From Weissella cibaria (GTDB taxonomy: Bacteria > Bacillota > Bacilli > Lactobacillales > Lactobacillaceae), in assembly GCF_004521965.1 (NCBI RefSeq), contig NZ_SDGK01000092.1, positions 1 to 64,000 of the forward strand: a stretch of 64,000 bases of DNA. The letters run 5' to 3'. Shown here piece by piece: positions 44,010 to 53,309 of the stretch. The position numbers and the translations under genes are program-made. Every line of letters starts with the position of its first letter. Position 1 is the first letter of the stretch. The notes under the pieces were generated by a model. That model made no database searches. It worked only from the letters and a program-made list of their open reading frames with translations, and had not been told where the DNA came from.

Positions 44010-45218
44010 ATGCTTGTTACACGCCCACAATATTTAAATGAAGTCCTGAGCTACCAAGATACAGAATTCGTCAAAGTGATTACCGGTGTGCGCCGTTCAG
44101 GTAAGTCTTCTGTCATGCAGATGTACCGCCAACACCTATTAGATCATGGTACATCTGTCAATCACATTATGTACTTAAATTTTGAATCATTCGAAACTGC
44201 CAGCCTACTGACAGCTAAGGCATTAATCCAATACATCCAAGGCCACGCAACTTCTGATGTCAAAATGCATTTCCTGTTTGATGAAATTCAATTAGTAACT
44301 GATTGGGAACGAGTTATCAATGGCTTAAGAGTCTCCTTTGACGCTGACATTGTCGTAACCGGTTCAAACGCCAAAATGCTTTCAAGCGAAATCTCGACAC
44401 TGCTATCAGGTCGGTATGTCACAATTGAGGTATATCCATTATCCTTTGCTGAATTTCTGCAATTTAAACAGTTTGATATCTCAGATATCCGCCAATATGC
44501 CAACTGGTTTAAAGAATATATCCGTTACGGCGGATTTCCCGCGGTTGTTTTATCGGATGAACAGTTAAAAGAAAGTATCTTAAGTGGTATTTACGATACC
44601 GTCCTTTTAAACGACGTTGGATTTCGGTCCGGCATCAAAGAACCTGAAATTTTGAAATCTGTCAGTCGCTTTCTAGCATCTAATATTGGCCAAATTACCA
44701 ACCCAAACAAAATAAAAGGGGCGTTAGAATCTGTTGCACACTTAAAAACGAGCGTGCCAACCGTGACCAGATATATGGATATGTTAGAAAACGCTTTCCT
44801 GTTCTACCGCGCCGAACGTTATGACATACGCGGCAAATCCTATTTGCATGGATCCGGTAAATGGTTCATTGCCGATACAGGGTTACGCAACGTCACTTTA
44901 GGAAAAACCAACAAAAACATTGGCAGCGAGGTTGAAAATGTTGTCTACATTGAGTTGCGACGACGCGGTTATAATGTGTCGATTGGCCGGCTTGATAAAG
45001 ATGAGGAAATTGATTTTGTCGCGCGAAAACTAGGCGAAACCCTGTACGTACAAGTTGCTGAACAGCCCCCCTCAACATCCGACCGTGAAACAGCCAATTT
45101 ATTACACATTCCAGATAATCACAAAAAATTACTCTTAATGGCAACGCCAACGTATGAATCTGAAATCGAAGGCGTGCCGGTTAAAAACGTATTTGATTGG
45201 CTACTAGAAACCGAATAA
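44010..45218 (+). CDS. AAA-family ATPase with DUF4143 domain
   Basis: 402 residues. The N-terminal AAA domain has Walker A ITGVRRSGKSSVMQMYRQ (about residues 24-41), Walker B MHFLFDEIQLVTDWERVING and sensor VVTGSNAKMLSSEISTLLSG, then YPLSFAEFLQF. The C-terminal DUF4143 part contains WFIADTGLRNV and the nuclease-like EVENVVYIELRRRGYNVSIG followed by DKDEEIDFVARK, a restriction-endonuclease-fold signature (E..D..Q with YVQVAEQ). The biological role of this family is unknown. It is intact in a region of decayed genes and has an elaborate palindromic promoter, suggesting selection to keep and regulate it. Confidence 0.88.
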   Translation: MLVTRPQYLNEVLSYQDTEFVKVITGVRRSGKSSVMQMYRQHLLDHGTSVNHIMYLNFESFETASLLTAKALIQYIQGHATSDVKMHFLFDEIQLVTDWERVINGLRVSFDADIVVTGSNAKMLSSEISTLLSGRYVTIEVYPLSFAEFLQFKQFDISDIRQYANWFKEYIRYGGFPAVVLSDEQLKESILSGIYDTVLLNDVGFRSGIKEPEILKSVSRFLASNIGQITNPNKIKGALESVAHLKTSVPTVTRYMDMLENAFLFYRAERYDIRGKSYLHGSGKWFIADTGLRNVTLGKTNKNIGSEVENVVYIELRRRGYNVSIGRLDKDEEIDFVARKLGETLYVQVAEQPPSTSDRETANLLHIPDNHKKLLLMATPTYESEIEGVPVKNVFDWLLETE

Positions 45219-45220
45219 CT

Positions 45221-45262
45221 AAAAAAGCCGTCTCGCGATTTTTTCTGCGATACGACTTTTTT
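45221..45262 (+). terminator. Terminator of the DUF4143 ATPase gene
   Basis: An imperfect stem (AAAGCCGTCTCGC with GCGATACGACTTT) and a T run on the plus strand. Confidence 0.75.
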
Positions 45263-45264
45263 AC

Positions 45265-45927
45265 TTACATATATTCACCACGGTATTGCTAATCACGACT
45301 CGGATATGCTGCATCAACTTCTTGCATGACGACAATCATTTTATGATAACCGCCATCTCTTTAAACATCCGCTTTCACTGACTGCCAAACCATCTACTCT
45401 GACGCCAATAACTGCAGAATTAATCGTTGCCGCTGATTGCCATACCGGCTATGCAATTGTTCTATAAAGTCATGATTAGCTGGAACAACTGAAATCACCA
45501 CATCAAATTGATGTTTCACAAAATCAAGACCTATGACAGCACGCTGGTTTGATTGTTGCGCTTCAGCCAATAAGCGCACCATCGTAGCCAGCAGTGTTTG
45601 ACCGCTTTTTTTCGTGACATATATCGCGTCCATTTCTGATTCAAATATCGCCACATCATCAGCCGGACTATAAATAAAATTAATATCTCCGTGCACGGCG
45701 GCGGTTTCCGATGCTAGATTATCACGCTCAAAGATAAGTAATTTATCAGCTAAACTTCCTGCAGCAGTCAAATTCTAATTCATGAGTTTCATATCAATAC
45801 CCAGAAACGCTAAATTATCCTCTGTCGTGACAATCTCGACTGTTTTTGTTGCGCGACTTTCAAACCAGCCAGCGCTCCCACGTTGTTTTAACCGACGAGC
45901 CGCCTTATTGTTTACTCTTTTCACCAT
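45265..45927 (-). pseudogene. Gene remnant with four in-frame stop codons, no frameshift
   Basis: A 221-codon frame opens with ATG after GAAGGG and starts MVKRVNNKAARRLKQRGSAG. It runs to a final TAA at 45265 but is interrupted by TAG (45775), TAG (45394), TAA (45361) and TAG (45289). The reading frame is kept throughout; the segments after each stop still look like protein (NLTAAGSLADKLLIFERDN, MVWQSVKADV, RDGGYHKMIVVMQEVDAAYP, QYRGEYM). Family not recognised. Either one gene decayed by point nonsense changes only, or two adjacent genes (split at 45394) both decayed. Confidence 0.65.
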
Positions 45928-45985
45928 AGTCGCCCTTCATCCAAAAAGAATTACCTGTATCATTCATCCTATCAATGTTAGCTAA

Positions 45986-46135
45986 TTACCAACGATGCCG
46001 TTCGTGGCACTTGATTGTCCGCCGTTCTTCGTCCCAGCGATCCAAATCTTCTTGAGTTGGTCCGCTATCATTTGAATCAGACGCAAAACTTTGAATTTTA
46101 GCTGTATGGCCATTCTCATAAACCGTTAACGCCAT
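45986..46135 (-). CDS. Candidate 49-residue small protein
   Basis: ATG to TAA, MALTVYENGHTAKIQSFASD then SNDSGPTQEDLDRWDEERRT and IKCHERHRW. Not recognised; charged and soluble, with an acidic middle and a His/Arg-rich end. There is no clear Shine-Dalgarno and both neighbours are broken genes, so it could be a surviving small gene or part of the decaying cluster. Confidence 0.4.
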   Translation of the reverse strand: MALTVYENGHTAKIQSFASDSNDSGPTQEDLDRWDEERRTIKCHERHRW

Positions 46136-46149
46136 GGCTTATTGTAGCG

Positions 46150-47362
46150 TTAAGTCGAAATTGACTTGTTTGATGCCCCTTTTGTTAAGGTCGTTAAGGC
46201 TGGATCGTGTATCAAGACCAATTTGCCATCCTTAGTTTGACGAATATCCATTTCAACATAGTCTGGATGTGCCTTCGCCACTGTATCTTGTAATGCCGGA
46301 ATCGTGTTTTGCACCCCATTACCGCCGTCAACACCATGGTGAGAAATGATTTTCATGTGCCGATTAGCCGTATTGACCACAAACCAAAACGATGGCGTCG
46401 CGCCTTGCACAATCAAATTCAAAATCAAGAACGCCTCAACCCAGCGTTTTGACCGCTTTGACTTGCTGACAAAATCAGTTAGTGCTACTACCTGATAATC
46501 ACGTGTCATCAGTCCAAATAAAAATTGCAGACCCACGATACTGAATAAGATGTCGCTTAATGTTGCCAAAATGAACGTCAGCACCGCGCCTAGCGCACTC
46601 GCATCAAGGTTACCCAGCTGATCAATTCCAAGTTGCAACAAGTACGTCACACCAAACGCCAGTAACGTCATCGCCCCAATAAGTAGCGAACCAAAGAACA
46701 ATTTAAACATCAAATACCAACCTGCCCGGCCAGTCTTTTTTGCCAGCTATTATGTAGCGCGGTTTTGGCTGATTGCTGATGTAGAACCAGTTCCGGCAAC
46801 ACATAGAAGAACCAAATCGCTAAAAACAATGCGCTCACAAACAATATTGCCAGTGTTCCCCACATCCAGGTAGTCGCCATAAGCGTCGACCAGACAAATT
46901 CTGGAATTTTCACATTCGTCAGTAACGCCGAATGAAAAGTCAGCATCGGAGATGGCAGAGCTAACACCCCATACGCCACAATTAATGCACTACGACCGAA
47001 TCCCATTCGTCAAATCTGATAGCCAGCTTGTTTCATGGCACTCAGTGCAGTTGGCTTTTGACCAGCATGAATCGCTGAAAACCCAAGCGCATAACTAACT
47101 GCCTGCCAAACGAACTCTGCTAACAGCGCCACAATCGCCATAAGCAAAATCACGGTAAAGGCTGGATTTTGTAAAAGCATCTGTTTAAAAGTCGACAGTG
47201 CAAAAATGGTACATTATCCAGCCACTGCCCGACGTAAACCAGCCCCTTCAACACTGGAATCACCAATGCCGTAATGACGATGGTAACAGCTAGGTAGATG
47301 CGACTAAACGCCCAACGCGATTGCCAAAATCGCCCCCATGTTAACTCCCAAAGTCGTTTCAT
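46150..47362 (-). pseudogene. Membrane-type glycerophosphodiester phosphodiesterase, broken and truncated
   Basis: Pieces in three frames form one gene. The N-terminal multi-helix membrane domain starts MKRLWELTWGRFWQSRWAFS. A frameshift at about 47200, a TGA at 47010-47012 and a second frameshift at about 46715 interrupt it. The GDPD domain then begins (ISHHGVDGGNGVQNTIPALQ and YVEMDIRQTKDGKLVLIHDP) but stops after about 60 residues, so most of the catalytic domain is lost. The intact family hydrolyses glycerophosphodiesters or polyglycerol-phosphate. Confidence 0.85.
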
Positions 47363-47444
47363 AATTCTTTGCCCCGTTCGTTTTTTATTGGAGCTATTAT
47401 AGCAAGCTATCCAGTGTTTTCTGGGTGTTGCGGTTCAAACGGGA

Positions 47445-47487
47445 TTAAAAAAGAAGCGTCGCGAGTCCAAAGACTCACAACGCTTCC
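47445..47487 (-). terminator. Terminator of metK
   Basis: A stem GAAGCGT.GAGTC/GACTC.ACGCTTC with an internal bulge and six T residues on the minus strand. Confidence 0.85.
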
Positions 47488-47497
47488 ACAATCTCTA

Positions 47498-48691
47498 TTA
47501 CTTGTTAAAGTATGCCTTCAACTCATCAACCTTATCCAAACGCTCCCATGGCAAGTCCAACTCTGGACGGCCGAAGTGACCGTAGGCAGCCGTTGCTTCG
47601 TAACGAGGCTTGCGCAAATCCAAGTCCTCGATAATTCCGGCTGGACGCAACTCGAACAAATCACGGACTGCGGCAACCAATTCGTCATCAGAAACCTTAC
47701 CCGTACCGAACGTGTTGACGTTAACTGAAACAGGCTTTGCTACACCGATAGCGTAGGCAACTTGGATTTCAACCTTTTCGGCCAAACCAGCTGCAACAAT
47801 GTTCTTGGCAATGTGACGCGTTGCATAAGCGGCACTGCGATCAACCTTAGTAGCATCCTTACCTGAGAAGGCACCACCACCGTGACGTGCGTATCCGCCG
47901 TACGTGTCAACAATAATCTTACGACCCGTCATACCAGCATCACCCTTAGGTCCCCCGATAACGAAACGACCAGTTGGGTTGATGTAGTAACGTGTGTCAT
48001 CATCAACCATGTCGGCTGGCAACACAGGGTCAAGGATGACCTTACGCACGTCAGCACGTAATTGATCCAATGTCACTGAATCACGGTGTTGCGTTGACAA
48101 AACAACTGCGTCGATACGTGTTGGCTTGTCGTTTTCGTCCAATTCAACTGTCACTTGCGCCTTAGCGTCAGGCAACAAGTATGACAATTCACCATTACGG
48201 CGAACTTCAGCTTGCTTCTTCACCAACTTGTGTGACAAAACAACTGACAACGGCAAGTACTCATCGGTTTCGTTCGTTGCAAAACCAAACATCAAGCCTT
48301 GATCACCGGCGCCAATTTGGTCCAATGGATCAACCCCACCGTCTTCACGTTGCTCAATTGCTGAATCAACACCTTGGGCGATATCTGGTGATTGCTCATC
48401 CAACGTAATCCCAACGTGGATATCATCCGCCAAGAAACCAGCATCCTTATCATCGTAACCAATACGCTTCAATGTTTGGCGTACGATATCGTTGATGTTT
48501 ACATAGGCCTTCGTTGACATCTCACCAAAGATGTTCACGTAACCCGTTGTTACTGATGTTTCAACGGCGGTACGGGCTTGTGGGTCTTGCGCCAAAACAG
48601 CATCCAAGATGGCATCTGAGATTTGGTCTGAAACCTTATCGGGGTGACCTTCTGAAACTGATTCTGACGTAAACAAACGCTTTTCTGTCAT
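47498..48691 (-). CDS. metK: S-adenosylmethionine synthetase
   Basis: 397 residues. The start [20 protein letters not shown] at 48691 replaces an 11-residue extension; TAGGAG lies upstream. Signature motifs [12 protein letters not shown] and [20 protein letters not shown] are present, with [20 protein letters not shown] in the middle. It makes SAM from methionine and ATP. The transcript is controlled by a SAM-I-like riboswitch with a terminator directly upstream, closing a feedback loop. The nearby mmuP/mmuM and cystathionine-family genes share the methionine pool. Confidence 0.97.
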   Translation of the reverse strand: MTEKRLFTSESVSEGHPDKVSDQISDAILDAVLAQDPQARTAVETSVTTGYVNIFGEMSTKAYVNINDIVRQTLKRIGYDDKDAGFLADDIHVGITLDEQSPDIAQGVDSAIEQREDGGVDPLDQIGAGDQGLMFGFATNETDEYLPLSVVLSHKLVKKQAEVRRNGELSYLLPDAKAQVTVELDENDKPTRIDAVVLSTQHRDSVTLDQLRADVRKVILDPVLPADMVDDDTRYYINPTGRFVIGGPKGDAGMTGRKIIVDTYGGYARHGGGAFSGKDATKVDRSAAYATRHIAKNIVAAGLAEKVEIQVAYAIGVAKPVSVNVNTFGTGKVSDDELVAAVRDLFELRPAGIIEDLDLRKPRYEATAAYGHFGRPELDLPWERLDKVDELKAYFNK

Positions 48692-48730
48692 GTATAAAAA
48701 TCTCCTAAACTTAATATCTCTCAAAAACTA

Positions 48731-48869
48731 AAAACCCGACATACCACTCGTAGGCGGCATGTCGGGTTGAATCGATATGCGCCTATCTGCTAGAAAGTAC
48801 CACATCGCCCGAAACGGGTAAGTTGGCGTCAGATCAAAGGGTCTAGTCCCTCCCTGAACTCTCGATAGG
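48731..48869 (-). promoter_or_regulatory. SAM-I-like (S-box) riboswitch with terminator upstream of metK
   Basis: On minus, P1 CCTATC (48864-48869) pairs with GATAGG (48782-48787). Between them are S-box hallmarks: ATCGAGAG, GGGAGGGACTAGACCCTTTG and GCCAAC. The usual GGCCC and GGCAACC appear as AGACCC and CGCCAAC, so it is a diverged member. A perfect-looking terminator (AACCCGACAT.CC with ATGTCGGGTT, then T5) lies at 48731-48767. SAM binding should favour termination. Confidence 0.82.
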
Positions 48870-48953
48870 AAAGTCGAATTTATTTACTTTTTAATACTCA
48901 AACTAGTTTACGGTTTTTACATAGAATTAGCAAGTTAGAAATTTTCTAATCAT

Positions 48954-50663
48954 TTATGACGCCGTGGCATGTAACGTAACTTTTACCAGTGTACTCGTGC
49001 CTGGGTTCCCTAAAATAAAAATGTTCATCCCCTCACGTCGCAACTGATGGGCTTCGTTGACGGTTTCATGATGGGCACCTCGTAACACGACAATCCGAAC
49101 ATCGTACAACTCTTTTCGTATTTCATCAGCCACTTTATTGTTAGCAACGGTCGACGTGTCGATCCATTTCACATTTGCCCCCATCTTCTCCAGTTTGCGT
49201 TTCGCGTGATTGGCTGTCTCACCCCACCAGCTGACAATGAGCACGTCCTTACCCGCTAAGACAGTTTCGTCTTCAAAGCGCTGTAAATCATCGTCATTAT
49301 AAACACTAGCCGGTCGCTCATATTGTTTATGGATCGATCGAATCAAGACAATCCGGTCACTATCGATGCGTTGCCGTGCAGAGTACAGCTCCCCATCTGT
49401 AATATCAGTCACGTCAAGGCCATTGCAATCAACGTCTGAGAGTTTATGATAAGCGAAACTGTTATCCACAAAATACCGATCATCATCTTCAGTAACAAAA
49501 TAGCCCTGTAACGTCGTCCATAATGTGAGCTCATCCCCCTCAACCAGATCGTTATATTTTTGCACCAGGCGTTCAATGGGATGGTATTCCGCCAATGAAT
49601 CAGCTGTCAAATTTGCAATTAGCTGACGCAGCAATTTAGTATTCGTTAACAACGTCGGTTGTGGCGCAATCTCAACTGGTTCTGTCTCAATCAAAGCCGG
49701 TGCCACTTCACCAACTTCCGGGTGCGCCGCCACTTTAGCCTGTTCTAACTCCGTAATCCGGGTAGCTAAGGTTTTTAGAATCGTTTGCACGTTATGATCA
49801 GAAAGTGGAGCGATTGTGGATTGCTGAGCTTGATGTAGCTGGTCTTGTTGCGCTTGTACTGTGTCCTTCAGCATCGCGATTTCATCTGTCAGTTGCACCT
49901 CCGTCTGCTCACTCGTGGTCAGGTCGTCTTGTTGCGACCGAACCGTCGTCTGTGCCTCACGCAACGTTTGGCGCAATGTCGTTAACTCAGTCGCCTGTGT
50001 CTGATTTTGATGGCGCAAACTGAGCAATTGTTCCGCCGTATTCCCTTGTTCTTGTTCAGAGGCTTGTAACTGATACTGTTGATCCGTTATCGCTTTTTCC
50101 TTTGCATCACACTCGCGTTGCAGCCGGCGCAAGTCATCTTCCGCCTTCAAAGCCCGTTCCATCGCATCAACCGCTTGGCGTTTCAACGTTTTATTCGCGC
50201 GTTCTAAGGTCTTCGTTAATTCTGTCGTTGCATCAAAGCGTGGCGTTTCATCATCCGGCGTCATCCATGGTGTGGCTAAGGCTGCCAAATATTCATCCCC
50301 TGACAGCCGTTGCCACAACAACCCGTTCGTCACGTCTTCGAATTCTGGCACATCAAGTAGCACGCCTTGATCGGTTTGGTATAGCAACTGACGCGTTTCA
50401 CCCAAAACGAATTCGTAGTCATGAAGTGGCACGGCTTGCTCTGGTGATAAATGCGGATGTACCACCTTTTCTAAGCGATACATAATTTGTGGTAACCGCA
50501 AATTAACCCGTGATAGAAAACTCGGCGTCAGGACATTATCTTTTTTCTGCACCGCCAAAATAAAATGATGTAGTTCTTGTAAGTCATCATGCAACTTACC
50601 TTTATTTTTTTGCCCATCTTGATCGTTGATTCTCTTTTTAAGTCGCTTTTTGTCTATTTTCAT
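48954..50663 (-). CDS. Coiled-coil protein with C-terminal DUF2325-like domain
   Basis: 569 residues. The start MKIDKKRLKKRINDQDGQKN at 50663 has GGGGG 5 nt upstream; an upstream frame extension is rejected. After a basic N-terminus, a long Gln/Glu/Leu-rich coiled coil spans about residues 150-300. The C-terminal 100 residues (KDVLIVSWWGETANHAKRKL, EKMGANVKWIDTSTVANNKV, RIVVLRGAHHETVNEAHQLR) form a Rossmann-like sheet similar to DUF2325. Function unknown; a scaffold or sensor role is only a guess. It lies immediately upstream of the metK riboswitch leader. Confidence 0.75.
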   Translation of the reverse strand: MKIDKKRLKKRINDQDGQKNKGKLHDDLQELHHFILAVQKKDNVLTPSFLSRVNLRLPQIMYRLEKVVHPHLSPEQAVPLHDYEFVLGETRQLLYQTDQGVLLDVPEFEDVTNGLLWQRLSGDEYLAALATPWMTPDDETPRFDATTELTKTLERANKTLKRQAVDAMERALKAEDDLRRLQRECDAKEKAITDQQYQLQASEQEQGNTAEQLLSLRHQNQTQATELTTLRQTLREAQTTVRSQQDDLTTSEQTEVQLTDEIAMLKDTVQAQQDQLHQAQQSTIAPLSDHNVQTILKTLATRITELEQAKVAAHPEVGEVAPALIETEPVEIAPQPTLLTNTKLLRQLIANLTADSLAEYHPIERLVQKYNDLVEGDELTLWTTLQGYFVTEDDDRYFVDNSFAYHKLSDVDCNGLDVTDITDGELYSARQRIDSDRIVLIRSIHKQYERPASVYNDDDLQRFEDETVLAGKDVLIVSWWGETANHAKRKLEKMGANVKWIDTSTVANNKVADEIRKELYDVRIVVLRGAHHETVNEAHQLRREGMNIFILGNPGTSTLVKVTLHATAS

Positions 50664-50814
50664 GGAACCCCCAATCCTGAAACAGGCAGTCTTCGCTCGG
50701 TCAAACCAATTAGTTAGATAATCGCGCTTTTTATTTCTAAACGCATGCATTAATACTTCTGCGAACTACTCTATCTGATTTTTAACGCCAACACAACCTA
50801 TTTTTAGGCATAAG

Positions 50815-50847
50815 AAAAACGGCATCCCCACTTAGGAAATGCCGTTA
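50815..50847 (-). terminator. Terminator of map
   Basis: A stem AACGGCAT/ATGCCGTT with a loop and five T residues on the minus strand. Confidence 0.8.
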
Positions 50848-50851
50848 ATTT

Positions 50852-51634
50852 TTAAAGATATTTTGCATCAAATTCCGGATCTTGACTGGTCAAAATCTTA
50901 GGACCGTCTTCCGTAATGGCAATCACGTGTTCGTACTGAGCTGACCATGAACCGTCCAACGTGGTCACTGTCCAGCCGTCTTCTTCAGACGTTTCAACTT
51001 CCCACGTCCCCATGTTAACCATTGGTTCAATGGTGATGGTCATGCCCGGCTTCAAGCGCAAACCGTGGCCAGCTTCACCGTAGTGGAACACACTTGGATC
51101 TTCGTGCATCGTGGGTTGAATACCGTGGCCAACATAGTCACGGACATTCCCGAAACCATTTTCATCTTCGACATACGCATTAATCGCAGCCCCAATATCC
51201 CCCAAACGGTTACCAACTTGCGCTTGCTCAATACCAATGTACATAGCACGCTTGGCAACGTCCATCAGTCGTTGCACTTCTGGTGACACTTCACCAACTG
51301 CATACGTCCAAGCTGAATCTGAATAATAACCGTTCAAATCAACGACCGTATCAACTGTGACAATGTCGCCTTCTTTTAAGGATAATTGCTTACGGGGAAA
51401 TGCGTGAGCGACTTCATTGTTAACCGACACAGTCGTGGCATATTCATAGCCTTCAAAGCCAATCTGTGCCGCGCGTCCACCGTGACTTTCGATATAATCA
51501 CGGCTGAAAGTTTCAATTTCCCAAGTTGAAATGCCAGGCTTAATAATATCGCGTAGCCCTTGGTGCATACCAGCAATAATCGCACCAGACTGGCGCATGC
51601 CTTCGATTTCACGAGGTGATTTTAATGTAATCAT
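50852..51634 (-). CDS. map: Methionine aminopeptidase, type I
   Basis: 260 residues. The five metal ligands can be placed: GDIVTVDTVVDLNGYYSDSA (two Asp), YVGHGIQPTMHEDP (His), TITIEPMVNMG (Glu) and AQYEHVIAITEDG (Glu). It removes initiator Met in the cytosol. It starts MITLKSPREIEGMRQSGAII, standard for the type. Monocistronic, with its own terminator. Confidence 0.96.
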   Translation of the reverse strand: MITLKSPREIEGMRQSGAIIAGMHQGLRDIIKPGISTWEIETFSRDYIESHGGRAAQIGFEGYEYATTVSVNNEVAHAFPRKQLSLKEGDIVTVDTVVDLNGYYSDSAWTYAVGEVSPEVQRLMDVAKRAMYIGIEQAQVGNRLGDIGAAINAYVEDENGFGNVRDYVGHGIQPTMHEDPSVFHYGEAGHGLRLKPGMTITIEPMVNMGTWEVETSEEDGWTVTTLDGSWSAQYEHVIAITEDGPKILTSQDPEFDAKYL

Positions 51635-51703
51635 GCCTAATCTCTTTTCTAATCTATAGTTATTTCATTGTAACTGTTTTTCCGTACTAAATGTGTAACA
51701 TAT

Positions 51704-51747
51704 AAAAAACTCGCATTAACGCCAATGAATTTTGACCTTAATGCGAG
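51704..51747 (-). terminator. Terminator of the 92-residue gene
   Basis: A stem CTCGCATTAA/TTAATGCGAG with a loop of about 18 nt and six T residues on the minus strand. Confidence 0.85.
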
Positions 51748-51763
51748 CTATTTTAATCATTTT

Positions 51764-52042
51764 TTAGCCAACAACCGTTGCCAATTGCATCGTCAAGAAT
51801 TGGTCAATCCACGCCTTATCCAACAACAAATTTGTGTCATTAGCTGACATCAGAAAGACCTGCAAGTAACCACGAACCAATTCATCATCAGCCAACGCTG
51901 CCAACTTTGGCAAGCGTTCTGACAATTCAGGGTTCGCCAAAATCATTGCTTCATTGGTCCGTGCAACACGTGGAATGTTCGTCCGGATAGCGCCCGCAAT
52001 CTTCGTCACTGCAGCATCGTTAATTTGAATGGTAATTCCCAT
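51764..52042 (-). CDS. Hypothetical protein, 92 residues
   Basis: Not recognised. Starts MGITIQINDAAVTKIAGAIR with GAGGC upstream. It is mostly helical and soluble; the middle (NEAMILANPELSERLPKLAA) and the end (DKAWIDQFLTMQLATVVG) have regular hydrophobic spacing. It has its own strong terminator, so it is an expressed unit. Lies between map and the LCP ligase gene. Confidence 0.75.
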   Translation of the reverse strand: MGITIQINDAAVTKIAGAIRTNIPRVARTNEAMILANPELSERLPKLAALADDELVRGYLQVFLMSANDTNLLLDKAWIDQFLTMQLATVVG

Positions 52043-52114
52043 GGTTATAGCCTCTTTTCACTAACTTATATTTGCATTATACGGTAAGTTAGTTCGCAAG
52101 CGGGAAATAAAGGG

Positions 52115-53239
52115 CTAGTTTTGTGTCTGTGTCGCTAGTGTTGGCACCCCAATGGCGGCAATCTCAGAATCTGAAATGTCACCCCCATACAAGTTACCGG
52201 TTTCTTTATGTTGCAACCCCAATGAACGTCGTAGCACGTTGGTTGCCCGTTGCTCTTCGTTGTGCGAAACAACTTCAGTTGAACCAGAGGTTAAGTTATA
52301 CCCGGTACCACGGATGTAATCTGACTTAATTGTTTTCGTCGCTGACAGGTAATGCGTCCCAATCGTTGTCATGTCACCAAAGGTCAAATCAGTCTTAACC
52401 GATTTTGACAAGAAATTCATAAAGCCATGCGTAAGTAAGCGAGCTGGATTCTTTTTCGCCTTCTGTACCACCGCTTCTAAGACCATGCGTTGACGTTGCT
52501 GACGCCCATAGTCCCCTTGCGGATCGTCATAACGCATCCGCGAAAAGGCCAAGGCCGTCTTACCGTCCATCGTGTGGTACTTAACAGTTTCGCCATCCTG
52601 ACCGCTGAAGGAATAATTCGTCGTCCCCGCCGTAAAGTTGAACGTATACCCTGGCGTATCATGGGCCGTGTAGGGATTATAACCAAAGGTCAGTGGGGAT
52701 TTCACTTTCACCCCACCGATTTCATCGACCACCTTTTCAAGGCCGCCCATGTTAACTAAGGCGTAATAATCAATCGGCACATTCAGCCAATTTTGTACGG
52801 TTTCAATCGCCGCTTTGGCTGAACCCAATTCATAGGCTGCATTGATTTTTTGTGGGAATGTACTTTCATAGCCCGGAATGGCCATCAATGTATCACGGGG
52901 AATTGACATGATCGTTGTTTCAGACTTAGTTGGATTAATCGTGACAACCATCATCGAGTCTGTCCGGCCTTTATCATTACGACCAAGTTCACCTGTATCT
53001 GTACCCAACATCAAAATTGAAATTGGCTTACCGGCTTTGACGGTTTCCGATACATCACGAGCTTTTTTCATATGCGTTCCTGCATACGTCTGATCTACCA
53101 CGGTCTTAGCACGCCATGTCATCGCAGCCGCGCCACCACCAACAACCACTAGGCCAACCAAGGCGGCAATACCAATGATACGATCCCAGCGTGGTTTGCG
53201 TTGGCGGGTCGTTCGTGATTTTTGCTTCTGCTCTGTCAT
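52115..53239 (-). CDS. LytR-CpsA-Psr (LCP) family cell-wall glycopolymer ligase
   Basis: 374 residues. The start MTEQKQKSRTTRQRKPRWDR at 53239 has AAGGAG 9 nt upstream. A short cytoplasmic tail and one membrane helix (IIGIAALVGLVVVGGGAAAM) precede the extracellular LCP domain: ISILMLGTDTGELGRNDKGR TDSMMVV, IPRDTLMAIPGY and the Arg-rich FSRMRYDDPQGDYGRQQRQR. LCP enzymes attach wall teichoic acid or polysaccharide to peptidoglycan. The promoter carries the same direct repeat as the adjacent two-component operon, so it is a probable target of that regulator. Confidence 0.93.
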   Translation of the reverse strand: MTEQKQKSRTTRQRKPRWDRIIGIAALVGLVVVGGGAAAMTWRAKTVVDQTYAGTHMKKARDVSETVKAGKPISILMLGTDTGELGRNDKGRTDSMMVVTINPTKSETTIMSIPRDTLMAIPGYESTFPQKINAAYELGSAKAAIETVQNWLNVPIDYYALVNMGGLEKVVDEIGGVKVKSPLTFGYNPYTAHDTPGYTFNFTAGTTNYSFSGQDGETVKYHTMDGKTALAFSRMRYDDPQGDYGRQQRQRMVLEAVVQKAKKNPARLLTHGFMNFLSKSVKTDLTFGDMTTIGTHYLSATKTIKSDYIRGTGYNLTSGSTEVVSHNEEQRATNVLRRSLGLQHKETGNLYGGDISDSEIAAIGVPTLATQTQN

Positions 53240-53270
53240 GAATTTGCTCCTTAATTCTTTTTCAGGAGTT

Positions 53271-53302
53271 AGCATAACGAACAGTTGTATCTAACTTGTA
53301 TC
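53271..53302 (-). promoter_or_regulatory. Response-regulator-type direct repeat and -10 of the LCP gene
   Basis: On minus: GATACAA-GTTA-GATACAA, 8 nt, TATGCT. The 11-bp repeat period and position over the -35 region fit activation by an OmpR-family regulator. The same arrangement stands before the response-regulator gene. Confidence 0.75.
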
Positions 53303-53309
53303 ACATCAA

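Noticed and set aside
45265-45927. Alternative genetic code or TAG readthrough
   Set aside because: All intact genes here use TAG, TAA and TGA as ordinary stops. The neighbouring genes are also broken, so decay explains the stops.
41046-47362. Prophage, integrative element or insertion sequence
   Set aside because: No integrase, transposase, terminal repeats or phage structural genes. The tRNA at 34.4 kb has no repeated 3' fragment that I could find.
47369-47728. 119-codon plus-strand ORF
   Set aside because: Shadow over the metK 3' end and its terminator; no homology or Shine-Dalgarno.
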